DNA from: VAZQ01 sp035293945
GTDB lineage: Bacteria; Pseudomonadota; Alphaproteobacteria; Rhizobiales; Xanthobacteraceae
Direction: 5' to 3'
Length of the DNA stretch: 64,000 nt
Assembly (NCBI GenBank): GCA_035293945.1
Contig: DATGLV010000015.1
Location: 106,326 to 170,325 of the forward strand
The notes under the pieces are model-generated. The model was not told the origin of the DNA, did no database searches, and saw only the letters and a list, made by a program, of their open reading frames with translations. Of the stretch, positions 25,555-34,240 are shown in pieces. How positions within the stretch are numbered: the first letter of the stretch is position 1; each line of letters starts with the position of its first letter. Position numbers and translations under genes: made by a program.

Positions 25555-26319
25555 TTAGCCGAACAATCCGGCCAGCTTGGTCATGTATGGCTCGTCGGTC
25601 ATGTCGAGCCGCAAGGGTGTCACGGCGATGCGGTTGGCGGCCAGCGCGGAAACATCGGTGCCGTCGTGGGGCGGCGATACCCGCGTGCGCGCATAGGCGA
25701 TCCAATAATAGGCATTGCCGCGGCCGTCCTCGCGTGCATCAACCTGCAGACGCTCCTGTCGCCGCCGGCCTTGGGCCGCGACCGAAATACCCTGAACCTC
25801 GGCGGGTGGGCAGTTGGGGAAATTGATGTTCACCAGGACGTCACCCGGGATGCCGGCGGCAAGCACCCGGCGGATGATGTCTGGTGCAAACCGGATCGCG
25901 GTATCCCAGTGGGGCGGCTGTCTGCTGCGCGACAGATAAGCCTGCGAGAGGGCGAGCGAGGGGATGCCCAGAATGGTGCCTTCGACCGCGCCCGCAACCG
26001 TGCCGGAATAGATCACGTCTTCCCCGGTATTGCGCCCACGGTTGACCCCGGACAGAACCAAATCCGGGAGCCTGTCCTTGAGGATGTGGCGCGCCCCCAT
26101 GATGATGCAGTCGGTCGGCGTGCCCTTGACGGCAAAATGTCGCTCGCCGATCGCGCGTAGGCGCAAGGGATCGTTGAGCGAGAGCGAATGCGACACGCCC
26201 GACTGATCGTACTCGGGCGCGATCACCCAGACATCGTCGGACAGGGCGCGCGCGATCTGCTCGCAGACGCCGAGGCCTTCGGCATGCACGCCGTCGTCAT
26301 TGGTGATCAGGATGCGCAT
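25555..26319 (-). CDS. surE: 5'-nucleotidase SurE
   Basis: SurE is a metal-dependent nucleoside monophosphate and exopolyphosphate phosphatase. The family start MRILITNDDGVHAEGL carries the metal-binding Asp-Asp. GTPTDCIIMGARHIL and LVLSGVNRGRNTGEDVIYSG supply the remaining ligands (Asn, Ser). Length is 254 residues. ATG 26319 is the family start, 15 nt after the serS stop; the 4-residue longer form would start at TTG. Confidence 0.95.
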   Translation of the reverse strand: MRILITNDDGVHAEGLGVCEQIARALSDDVWVIAPEYDQSGVSHSLSLNDPLRLRAIGERHFAVKGTPTDCIIMGARHILKDRLPDLVLSGVNRGRNTGEDVIYSGTVAGAVEGTILGIPSLALSQAYLSRSRQPPHWDTAIRFAPDIIRRVLAAGIPGDVLVNINFPNCPPAEVQGISVAAQGRRRQERLQVDAREDGRGNAYYWIAYARTRVSPPHDGTDVSALAANRIAVTPLRLDMTDEPYMTKLAGLFG

Positions 26320-26334
26320 CGGCTTTCGCAAGCG

Positions 26335-27720
26335 TCACACCGCCGGCGGGATACTCTTCCGCCCGCCCATATAGGGCTGCAGCACGGTCGGGACCGCGAT
26401 CGAGCCATCGGCCTGCTGATAGTTCTCCAGGACAGCGATGAGGGCCCGCCCGACCGCAACGCCGGAGCCGTTGAGCGTGTGCACATGGCGCACTCCCCGG
26501 CCTTCCTTGGTGCGATAGCGCGCACCCATGCGCCGCGCCTGAAACTCGCCGCACACCGAGCAGGAGGAGATTTCCCGATACGCCCCCTGTCCGGGCAACC
26601 ACACCTCGATGTCGTAGGTTTTTTGCGACGCAAATCCCATGTCGCCGGTGCAGAGGGTCATGACCCGGTAGTGCAGCTCGAGCCGGCGCAGCACCTCCTC
26701 GGCGCAGCTCAGCATGCGCTCGTGCTCGTCGGCGCTCTGCTCGGGCGTCGTGATGGAGACGAGCTCGACCTTGCTGAACTGGTGCTGGCGGATCATGCCG
26801 CGCGTATCCTTGCCGGCCGCTCCGGCCTCGGCCCGGAAACAGGCGGTGAGCGCGGTGAGCCGCATCGGCAGCGCGGTCTCCTCGACAATCTGTTCGCGCA
26901 CCAGATTTGTCAGCGGCACTTCGGCCGTCGGGATAAGCCAGAGTCGGTTGGGAATCTCGCTCTTGTTTTGACCGCTCAGCGCGTCCCCGCGCGCGCCCTT
27001 ATCGGATTCCTGGCGCGCCTGGTCCAACACGTTCTGGAGCATTTCGGTATTCGTAGCCGCGAACTGATCATCCTTGAATTTCGGCAGTTGCGCGGTTCCG
27101 AACATCGTGTGATCGCGCACCAGGAGCGGCGGATTGACCTCCGTATACCCGTGCTCGGCCGTGTGCAGGTCGAGCATGAATTGCCCAAGCGCCCGCTCGA
27201 GCCGAGCGAGCCCGTTTTTCAAGATCACGAAGCGGGCACCGGAGAGCCTGGCGGCTGCCTCGAAATCCATCTCCCCGAGCGCTTCCCCAAGCTCGAAATG
27301 CTGCTTGGGGGCAAAGTTTTGCTTCGGCTTCTCGCCGAAGCGGTGGTGCTCCAAATTGTCGTGCTCATCCTTGCCGTCCGGCACGGTGTCGAGCGGCAGG
27401 TTGGGAATTTGCGCCAGCGCTTCGTCAAGCTCCCGGGAGGTCTTCCTTTCCTCCTCCTCCAGGCCGGGAATTTTCGCTTTCAGCGCGGCAACCTCCGCCA
27501 TCAGCCTTTGTGCCGTTTCTTCCTCATTGCTCTTCTTGGCCGCGCCGATTTCCTTGGAGGCCGCGTTGCGCCGTGCCTGCGCCGTTTCGACCTGTTGGAT
27601 TGCCGTGCGACGCCGGTCGTCGATCGCAATGAGGTTTGCGGCTTCCGGCGGCAACCCGCGCCGCGCGAGCGCGCGGTCAAAGGCCGCGGGATTGTCGCGA
27701 ATCCATTTGATGTCGTGCAT
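26335..27720 (-). CDS. serS: seryl-tRNA synthetase
   Basis: A 461-residue class II synthetase. The N-terminal long coiled-coil arm (about residues 30-105) grips the long variable arm of tRNA-Ser. Class II motif 2 is FRAEAGAAGKDTRGMIRQHQ and motif 3 lies near the end (HTLNGSGVAVGRALIAVLEN). It provides Ser-tRNA, including for the tRNA-Ser(GCT) at 1055. First gene of the serS-surE-pcm-lipoprotein group. Confidence 0.96.
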   Translation of the reverse strand: MHDIKWIRDNPAAFDRALARRGLPPEAANLIAIDDRRRTAIQQVETAQARRNAASKEIGAAKKSNEEETAQRLMAEVAALKAKIPGLEEEERKTSRELDEALAQIPNLPLDTVPDGKDEHDNLEHHRFGEKPKQNFAPKQHFELGEALGEMDFEAAARLSGARFVILKNGLARLERALGQFMLDLHTAEHGYTEVNPPLLVRDHTMFGTAQLPKFKDDQFAATNTEMLQNVLDQARQESDKGARGDALSGQNKSEIPNRLWLIPTAEVPLTNLVREQIVEETALPMRLTALTACFRAEAGAAGKDTRGMIRQHQFSKVELVSITTPEQSADEHERMLSCAEEVLRRLELHYRVMTLCTGDMGFASQKTYDIEVWLPGQGAYREISSCSVCGEFQARRMGARYRTKEGRGVRHVHTLNGSGVAVGRALIAVLENYQQADGSIAVPTVLQPYMGGRKSIPPAV

Positions 27721-27814
27721 GTTCCGAATCCGAAATCCACGGCCCGGCGGGTTTGACCATGTTGTACAGTCGAATCGTGTAGTCGAAGGATAACTGAAGG
27801 CCGATCCTCGCGCC

Positions 27815-28633
27815 CTATTCGGCGGGCTTTGCAGCCGAGGCTGCAGCAGCGCGTGCCTTCTCGGCAGCCGCTTTCTTCTCCACCAACCTCACCGACCAGA
27901 TCGACCCCCCGTACAAAAATACCAGTGGGATGGCAAGCGAGCACTGGCTGATGACGTCGGGCGGGGTCAGCACCGCGGCGATCACGAAAGCCAACACGAT
28001 GAAGTACCGCGCCTTGGAGATCAGCTGCTGCGAGGTGATGAGCCCAACCCGGCCGAGAAGCGTGAGCACCACCGGCAGCTGGAAGGCGATCCCGAAGGCG
28101 AAGATCAGGCGGATCATCAGGCCGAGATAGTCCTCGACCTTGGGCAAGAGCTCGATCGTGGCACGACCGTCGCCGCCCAACTGCTGCATGCCGAGCGAGA
28201 ACCGGGCGACCAGCGGCCACAGCACGAAATAGACCATCAATGTACCGAGCAGGAAGAAGATCGGCGTGGCGATGAGATAGGGAAGGAACGCCCGCTTCTC
28301 GTTGCGATAGAGGCCTGGCGCTACGAACATGTAAAGCTGGGTCGCCACCACCGGAAACGACAGAAACGCCGCTCCGAACATTGCAAGCTTGATCTGCACG
28401 ATGAAATACTCGAGCAGGCCCGTATAGATGAATTTCGAGTTCTCCGGGCCGGCGACCCAGATGTAGGGAAACGTCAGGATGTTGTAGATCTGTTTGGCAA
28501 AGAAGAAGCAGATGATGAACATGACCAGGAATGCGGCGAGCGCCTTGATGAGCCGCGCCCGCAGCTCGATCAAGTGCTCCATCAACGGCGCCTTGCTGGC
28601 CTCGATCTCGTCTTCCTCGTTGTCTTGTTTCAT
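27815..28633 (-). CDS. tatC: twin-arginine translocase subunit TatC
   Basis: TatC is the polytopic receptor for twin-arginine signal peptides. The 272-residue protein has six membrane segments. The family N-terminus EASKAPLMEHLIELRARLIK contains the conserved HLxELRxR signal-binding loop. The C-terminal 40 residues are charged and Ala-rich. Its ATG overlaps the tatB stop by 4 nt. Order tatA-tatB-tatC. Confidence 0.97.
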   Translation of the reverse strand: MKQDNEEDEIEASKAPLMEHLIELRARLIKALAAFLVMFIICFFFAKQIYNILTFPYIWVAGPENSKFIYTGLLEYFIVQIKLAMFGAAFLSFPVVATQLYMFVAPGLYRNEKRAFLPYLIATPIFFLLGTLMVYFVLWPLVARFSLGMQQLGGDGRATIELLPKVEDYLGLMIRLIFAFGIAFQLPVVLTLLGRVGLITSQQLISKARYFIVLAFVIAAVLTPPDVISQCSLAIPLVFLYGGSIWSVRLVEKKAAAEKARAAAASAAKPAE

Positions 28634-29121
28634 GCCGGCGCGCTCCCCGCCCCGCTCGGCTTGGACGGAGGCTCCGCTGCTTCCTTCGCGTGCTCCTCGG
28701 CGGCGCCGGCGCTTTGGCTCACCGGCGCAGGTTCGCTTGCGGGCGCAGCCTCGGCGGGTTCGGCAGGCGGAGCTTGCGGTGCCGCGACCTCGCTCACAGT
28801 CGGGCGCGCAGCCGGCGTGCCCGCAACCGCGCTCTCGATCTCGCGTTGTGCGTTCTCCATATCCTTACGCACGTCGGCGAGCGGATCCATCGAGTAATTG
28901 CTCGCCTGCGCGGTCATCTGCTCGACCTCTTTCTTGAGGTCGGCGAGCTCGGCCTCGCGCATGGCATCGTGAAACTGGTTCTGGAATTCGCTCGCCATGC
29001 GGCGGACTTTGCTCATCCATTGTCCGAGCGTGCGCAAGACACCCGGGAGCTCCTTGGGGCCGATAACGACCAGCGCAACAACGCCGATCAGGAGGAGCTC
29101 GCTCCAGCTTAGGTCGAACAT
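28630..29121 (-). CDS. tatB: Sec-independent translocase protein TatB
   Basis: A 163-residue TatB: the N-terminal membrane helix MFDLSWSELLLIGVVALVVI has the Glu that contacts TatC. The GPKELPGVLRTLGQWMSKV hinge, an amphipathic helix and a long Ala/Pro-rich acidic tail follow. It forms the substrate-binding complex with TatC, which overlaps it by 4 nt downstream. It lies 197 nt after tatA, a longer gap than usual. Confidence 0.95.
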   Translation of the reverse strand: MFDLSWSELLLIGVVALVVIGPKELPGVLRTLGQWMSKVRRMASEFQNQFHDAMREAELADLKKEVEQMTAQASNYSMDPLADVRKDMENAQREIESAVAGTPAARPTVSEVAAPQAPPAEPAEAAPASEPAPVSQSAGAAEEHAKEAAEPPSKPSGAGSAPA

Positions 29122-29318
29122 GGAGATGCAAACTCCGCGCGCTACGACAATACCAGCGTAGTGGAAACCACCTGAGCTTGGCTGGTGCTCTGAATGAAAC
29201 CTGGAACCCTCTCAGGCGCACACTCCGCGCCCGGTTCTGCCAGCCGCCCCGTCCCCGCCCTCAGGCTCCGTGCCGCAGGCCGCGCACATCCGTCTCGCTT
29301 CGGGGCGCCTCCCGCCGC

Positions 29319-29555
29319 TTACGAGGTCGAGCTCTCGGCGCGCCGTTTGAGGTCGGCTGCAGCAGCGGACTGATGATCGATGCTCTTCGGATCCGGCTCG
29401 TTCTTGGCGGTCTCGTCGTCCTGCATGCCCTTCTTGAACGACTTGATGCCTTGCGCGAAGTCGCCCATCAGCTCGGAAATCTTGCCGCGGCCGCCGAACA
29501 TCAGCATGACCACGAGCAGCACTATCATCCAATGCCAAATGCTCAGTGAACCCAT
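29319..29555 (-). CDS. tatA: Sec-independent translocase protein TatA
   Basis: A 78-residue TatA. The short N-terminal helix SIWHWMIVLLVVMLMFGGRG leads to the amphipathic KISELMGDFAQGIKSFKKGM and a charged tail. TatA oligomers form the export path for folded proteins. It is upstream of tatB-tatC and downstream of scpA-scpB. Confidence 0.95.
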   Translation of the reverse strand: MGSLSIWHWMIVLLVVMLMFGGRGKISELMGDFAQGIKSFKKGMQDDETAKNEPDPKSIDHQSAAAADLKRRAESSTS

Positions 29556-29824
29556 CGGACTTTCCTCCGCATCGGCGGCACCGCACGGGATATCCGCCGA
29601 CTTACGCCCTCCACCTACAAGCTCGCATCAAGCCGCGAGGCGCTTGGAGGGCCGTTGCTTTCCAACTCGGAAACTATGCCCGAGAGGCGGCAAACACAAG
29701 GACTTCACTTGCACTTGAGAGCTCGCCCGTCATTTCAGGCGGGCGCGGCAAGGCTTTGTGCGTCCTCGCGATTCCAGCGGCCTTTGGCCGCATTAACCGC
29801 CTCCACCCGATTCCCGGAAAGGCT

Positions 29825-30535
29825 TTAGTCCTCGGCGTCCGGACTGGGCCGCGGTGCAAGCCCAAGGTCCAGATCACCAGGCTCCAGCGGCTCCTCGTCT
29901 TCACGCAAGGCCGGATCATCTGATGGCATCGGCACCGAGAAGCCGGGCGGCAGTCGCCCTTCGAGCAGCCCGGAACCCTTTAGCTCCTCGAGACCGGGCA
30001 GGTCGTCGAGGCGATCGAGGCCAAAATGCGACAGGAAAGCCGCCGTGGTGCCGTAAGTCACGGGGCGTCCGGGCGCCTTGCGCCGTCCGCGCGGCTTGAT
30101 CCAACCGGTCTCCAGGAGAACATCGACCGAGCCTTTGGAGGTCGAGACCCCGCGAATGTCCTCGATTTCCGCGCGCGTGACCGGCTGATGATAGGCGATG
30201 ATGGCGAGAGTCTCGATCGCCGCACGTGAGAGCTTGCGGGTCTCGATCGTCTCTTTGCTCAACAGCCAGGCCAGATCGCCGGCGGTGCGGAAGGTCCATT
30301 TTCCGCCGATCCGGACCAGATTGACGCCGCGGACCGCATAGTCCTCCTGCAAGCGGATGAGCGCCGCATGCACGTCGACGCCGGCCGGCAGCCGCGCCGC
30401 AAGTGCGCCTTCCTCGAGCGGCTCGGCGGACGCGAACAGCATCGCCTCCAGGAGACGAAGCTCCTCCGGTCGCACCTCTGTGACGCTCTCCGGCTCTTCT
30501 CTCGGCATGATCACTCGCTTGGCCAAACTCGACAT
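29825..30535 (-). CDS. scpB: segregation and condensation protein B
   Basis: ScpB is a winged-helix kleisin-associated subunit of the SMC-ScpAB condensin. The 236-residue protein shows the typical LRLLEAMLFASAEPLEEGAL and the second winged helix AIIAYHQPVTRAEIEDIRGV. The tail is acidic and Pro-rich. ATG 30535 is chosen because GGAAGGAGG lies 8 nt upstream. It starts 22 nt after the scpA stop. Confidence 0.94.
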   Translation of the reverse strand: MSSLAKRVIMPREEPESVTEVRPEELRLLEAMLFASAEPLEEGALAARLPAGVDVHAALIRLQEDYAVRGVNLVRIGGKWTFRTAGDLAWLLSKETIETRKLSRAAIETLAIIAYHQPVTRAEIEDIRGVSTSKGSVDVLLETGWIKPRGRRKAPGRPVTYGTTAAFLSHFGLDRLDDLPGLEELKGSGLLEGRLPPGFSVPMPSDDPALREDEEPLEPGDLDLGLAPRPSPDAED

Positions 30536-30557
30536 GGTTACGGCCTCCTTCCCCCGG

Positions 30558-31391
30558 CTACTCGCTTGAATTCTTCGGCTCCAAGCCACCTGCCGTTACC
30601 GGAAGGCCGCCCACGGCACCGGCGACGCGCTTGCGCAGGTAGATCGGCGCAAATGCCTCTTGCTGGTGAATGTCGGCATGTCCTTCCCGGACCAATTCGA
30701 GCGCGGTGGCGAAGCTCGACGCGAACACGGTCGGCGCCAGCGCCGGATCGACCACATAGGTGATGAGGTATTGGTCGAGGCGCGACCAATCGGTCGAAGC
30801 GCCGATCAAGCGCTCGAGCACTTCGCGCGCCTCGGCCAGCGACCAGACTTGCCGTTTGGCGAAGCGCAGATGCGCCAGCGCCTGCCGCTGCCGCTGCGAG
30901 GCGTAAGCCGACAAGAGATCATACAGCGTAGCGGTCCACTCCGGGCGCCTGATGTGGGCGATCGGCTCCGGTTGGCCGCGACTGAAAACATCGCGATCGA
31001 GCTGCGGCCGTCCGAGCAGGCGCTCGGCGACCTCGCGGATCGCCTCCAGCCGCCGCAGCCGCAGCGCGAGCGCATTGGCCATGTCCTCGGCGGTCTGTCC
31101 TTCCGGCGACTGCGTGTCGGGTAACAGCAGCCGCGACTTCAGGTAAGCAAGCCACGCCGCCATGACCAAATAGTCGGCCGCAAGCTCCAGCCGCAAGCGG
31201 CGCGCTTCCTCGATGAAGGCGAGGTACTGATCCGCCAAAGCCAGAATCGAAATCTTGGCGAGGTCGACCTTCTGTTGGCGCGCCAGCATCAACAGAACAT
31301 CGAGCGGCCCCTCGAAGCCCTCGACGTCGACCACGAGTGCGGGCTCCTCCGGTGCGAGCTCGACCTCGAACGGGATCTCTTCGGGGCTCAT
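30558..31391 (-). CDS. scpA: segregation and condensation protein A
   Basis: ScpA is the kleisin that bridges SMC heads. The 277-residue protein has the N-terminal SMC-binding helices (FEGPLDVLLMLARQQKVDLA, YLVMAAWLAYLKSRLLLP) and a C-terminal winged helix (SSFATALELVREGHADIHQQ). ATG 31391 is the family start; the longer frame from 31631 overlaps nagZ and is not supported. Order nagZ-scpA-scpB with 10-nt and 22-nt gaps. Confidence 0.94.
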   Translation of the reverse strand: MSPEEIPFEVELAPEEPALVVDVEGFEGPLDVLLMLARQQKVDLAKISILALADQYLAFIEEARRLRLELAADYLVMAAWLAYLKSRLLLPDTQSPEGQTAEDMANALALRLRRLEAIREVAERLLGRPQLDRDVFSRGQPEPIAHIRRPEWTATLYDLLSAYASQRQRQALAHLRFAKRQVWSLAEAREVLERLIGASTDWSRLDQYLITYVVDPALAPTVFASSFATALELVREGHADIHQQEAFAPIYLRKRVAGAVGGLPVTAGGLEPKNSSE

Positions 31392-31401
31392 GACGGCACC
31401 C

Positions 31402-32448
31402 TCACGACAGCGCCATGGCGGCTCCAGCGGCGCGCCCGCCGGAGATGAGCGCCGCGAAGGCGCGACGCAGATCGCCCAAATCCGAGTCCCGATCGGGCGC
31501 GTGCCGGGCGGCAAGCGCGGCAGCCGCGCGCCGCTGCGCCGCGCCGGCGAGGTGGGGTGTTGCGTCCGCCACCGCGCGCATCTCGTCGAGAGCACCATTG
31601 CAGTGCAGGATGACGTCGCAGCCGGCGGCAAGTGCCGCCCGCGAGCGCTCCATGAGCGAGCCGGACAGCGCTCCCATCGATATGTCGTCGCTCATCAAAA
31701 GGCCCGCGAATCCAATCGAATCACGAATAACCTCTTGTATCATTGTGGCCGACGTCGTGGCCGGCGCGATCGGGTCGAACGCGGAAAAAACCACGTGCGC
31801 GGTCATGCCCATCGGCAGCGCTGCGAGCGGGCGGAAGGCGGCAAAATCGACAGCATCGAGGCTTGCCGGGTCGGCCGCGACCGTAGGCAGGCTATGGTGG
31901 CTGTCCGTCGTGGCGCGACCATGGCCCGGCAGGTGCTTGAGGACCGGCAAGACGCCCCCGGCCATCAGCCCCTCGGCAACGGCCTCGGCAATCGCCGCGA
32001 CCTTCTCAGGCCTATCCCCGTAAGCGCGGTCGCCGATGACTGGATCGGCGCCGGGGGCCGGCACGTCGGCCACGGGCAGGCAATCCACATCGATTCCGAG
32101 GGAGATAAGGTCGGCCGCAATCAGTCGCGCCCCTAGCCGCGCGGCTTCAATCGCCGAAGCCTGGTCGCGTTCCCAAATGCGCCCGTATTGGGCACCCGCC
32201 GGATAGTTCGGCCAATGGGGAGGGCCAAGTCGCTGCACGCGGCCACCCTCCTGATCCACCAGGACCGGCGCGTCGCCACGTCCCACCGCGTTGCGGAAGC
32301 CATCGACGAGCGCACGCACCTGGCTCGGAGTGTCGATGTTGCGCTTGAACAGGATGAGGCCCCAAGGGTCTGCGTCGCGCAGAAACGATCGCTCGTCGCC
32401 TGTCAGCTCTGTTCCGGAGACCCCGGTGATGAACGCGCGCGCCGTCAT
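31402..32448 (-). CDS. nagZ: beta-N-acetylhexosaminidase NagZ
   Basis: A cytoplasmic family GH3 enzyme that removes GlcNAc from peptidoglycan turnover products. The 348-residue length is normal. The KHLPGHGRATTDSHHSLP block contains the conserved His-Asp loop. The catalytic Asp lies in GLLMSDDISMGAL. It is followed by scpA at a 10-nt gap and preceded by the SPOR gene, so a cell-division-linked operon is likely. Confidence 0.94.
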   Translation of the reverse strand: MTARAFITGVSGTELTGDERSFLRDADPWGLILFKRNIDTPSQVRALVDGFRNAVGRGDAPVLVDQEGGRVQRLGPPHWPNYPAGAQYGRIWERDQASAIEAARLGARLIAADLISLGIDVDCLPVADVPAPGADPVIGDRAYGDRPEKVAAIAEAVAEGLMAGGVLPVLKHLPGHGRATTDSHHSLPTVAADPASLDAVDFAAFRPLAALPMGMTAHVVFSAFDPIAPATTSATMIQEVIRDSIGFAGLLMSDDISMGALSGSLMERSRAALAAGCDVILHCNGALDEMRAVADATPHLAGAAQRRAAAALAARHAPDRDSDLGDLRRAFAALISGGRAAGAAMALS

Positions 32449-32458
32449 CGACGCGGAT

Positions 32459-32494
32459 TAGAGCATTTTCACCAAAAGTGAAACCGGCTCCCCG
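32459..32494. repeat. Rhizobiales-type 'gagcattttc...aagtgaaaccgg' repeat fragment
   Basis: The stretch tagagcattttcaccaaaag then tgaaaccggctccc resembles one arm of a dispersed intergenic element common in Hyphomicrobiales. Only one arm is visible, between nagZ and the SPOR gene. Confidence 0.45.
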
Positions 32495-32549
32495 AAGCTT
32501 ACACAGCTTGTTTCAAGACGGGCGACCGGCCCAAATCTCCGGCCACTCG

Positions 32550-34172
32550 TCAGTTTCTCTGCACGATGCACTGACCGCCGGCGGCCTTGAGATTGCTGCA
32601 GAACTGATCGGCTTCGCCGGCATTTCCGAACGGCCCAATCATGGCGCGGTAGTACACGCCCTTCTGGCCGAGATCAGCACGACGGACGATCGCCTCGCGC
32701 TCGCCAAGCTGGTTGGGATATTTCGATTGCAGGCTGCGGATCGATGCTTGCGCATCCGCTTCGCTGCGCTGCGACGAGATTTGCACCATATACCCGCCGA
32801 CGCTGGCCGGCGCACTTGCAGGGCTGCTAGAGGCCGACGCCAGCTGCGTCTTTCCTGCAGATGGCTTGGGATGATCCTGCGGCACGGCTTGGTAAGACGA
32901 GGCCGCCGCGCCGGTTTGTCCCTGCGGATCAAGCGAGAGAGGACCGCCGTTACGGGTGGAGGCCGAGGCCTGTTTCGCGGCCTGATGCGGGCTTGCCGCC
33001 TGCGGCGAAGCGGTCGCGATCGAGAGAGGCGGGTTGGGAGGGCCCATCGGCCGCGCGAGCGGGTCGCCGCCATCCGCAGGATGAATGGCAATGGTGTGCA
33101 CCCGCTTGGTCTCACCCGGCACCGCCGCAACGGGGCTCGGGCTTGAGACTGCCGGCGGGGCCACTGCAGGCGCCTGAACGGCTGCAGCATTGGAAGAGGG
33201 CGAGGTATCCGGTTGCCCGGGCGCGACCGGAAATGGGGCCGCCAGCGCCACACGCGGCTTGCTCGGATCGGGCAGCATCACCGGCTCTTCCTGGCGCGCC
33301 ACGACCCGCTCACTGCCTCCGCCGACCCGATCCGCGGATTTGCCTGATTGTCCGTCGCCTCCGGTCGAGGCCGGCACGACCTTGTTTGGGGTCTTGTCGG
33401 CGGTGATGATCGGCGCGTCAGTCTGCCGGGTTCCCGAATAATAGGTCCGGTACCCATAGGCACCGGCGGTTCCCAGGATGCCGCAACCAATCAGCACCAT
33501 GGCGTACACAACGCCATTGGCCGCGCGGGGACGCGGCGGATCATCGTAGAAGGTCTGCTCGGCCGGCGCCGGTGCACCGTCAAAGAAGTAGCTTTCGTCG
33601 TCCGACGCGGCGGGCTGCCCCGCCAATTCATGCGGCGAATTGTCGAAGCGGCTCTCGATCCGCGGACCATCCTCATAGGAGGTGTCGCTGTAGGTCGCGT
33701 CCGCGTGGGCCGCGCCCACATATGATTCCAGTGTGTCGTCCGGCTCGACAAACTGATCATAAGCTGCGTGCTGGGCACAATCGGCAGAATCTGCGAAGTG
33801 ATCCCGAGGCGAAGGCCGCAGCGACCGGGCGGCCGCAATCGCGGAATTCACCTCGGCGAAATGCTGTTCGGTGGCGACGGATTCCCGCAGCTGCTCACGT
33901 GCCATGTCGGCGGCCTGCTTGCGCCAATCCCCAGGCATGGCATCAGCAGGCGTCGATTCGGCCTCGACTGCGGCACCGTGCTCATAGGTCGAGGCACCTC
34001 CGGCTTGGCCGCGGCCAAGCTCCATGTCGGCGAACGGATCGCTCTGCCCGATCAGGCGTGCAAGCTCTGCCAGAGGGTCGCTACCACCGGCGTTCTTGGC
34101 GCTTGCGGCGGTGCTCGCTCGCCGTGTCGCGTCATTCGATCGGTAGGATCGCAAGATGTTGTCGTCCGCCAT
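32550..34172 (-). CDS. SPOR-domain membrane protein
   Basis: A 540-residue bitopic protein. Residues 1-210 are an acidic cytoplasmic part. One membrane helix (GVVYAMVLIGCGILGTAG) follows, then a long Pro/Ala/Ser-rich periplasmic linker. A C-terminal SPOR domain of about 75 residues starts at VGGYMVQISSQRSEADAQAS. SPOR domains bind glycan strands lacking stem peptides and recruit proteins to the division septum. Location between argS and nagZ-scpAB is conserved in Hyphomicrobiales. The low-complexity linker evolves fast, so only the ends can be recognised. Confidence 0.88.
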   Translation of the reverse strand: MADDNILRSYRSNDATRRASTAASAKNAGGSDPLAELARLIGQSDPFADMELGRGQAGGASTYEHGAAVEAESTPADAMPGDWRKQAADMAREQLRESVATEQHFAEVNSAIAAARSLRPSPRDHFADSADCAQHAAYDQFVEPDDTLESYVGAAHADATYSDTSYEDGPRIESRFDNSPHELAGQPAASDDESYFFDGAPAPAEQTFYDDPPRPRAANGVVYAMVLIGCGILGTAGAYGYRTYYSGTRQTDAPIITADKTPNKVVPASTGGDGQSGKSADRVGGGSERVVARQEEPVMLPDPSKPRVALAAPFPVAPGQPDTSPSSNAAAVQAPAVAPPAVSSPSPVAAVPGETKRVHTIAIHPADGGDPLARPMGPPNPPLSIATASPQAASPHQAAKQASASTRNGGPLSLDPQGQTGAAASSYQAVPQDHPKPSAGKTQLASASSSPASAPASVGGYMVQISSQRSEADAQASIRSLQSKYPNQLGEREAIVRRADLGQKGVYYRAMIGPFGNAGEADQFCSNLKAAGGQCIVQRN

Positions 34173-34240
34173 ACTCTATCCCATCTCGGGTAACTGGCGT
34201 CAGCTACGGCCGAGCCCCGGCAAAAGAGCCGCAAGCGCGA

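Noticed and set aside
24743..25705. 320-aa extended form of pcm
   Set aside because: The extra N-terminus overlaps surE and has shadow-like composition; GTG 25402 has a good ribosome site.
26188..27756. 522-aa plus-strand open frame opposite surE and serS
   Set aside because: Both opposite genes have full family motifs; the frame has no start site support or domain.
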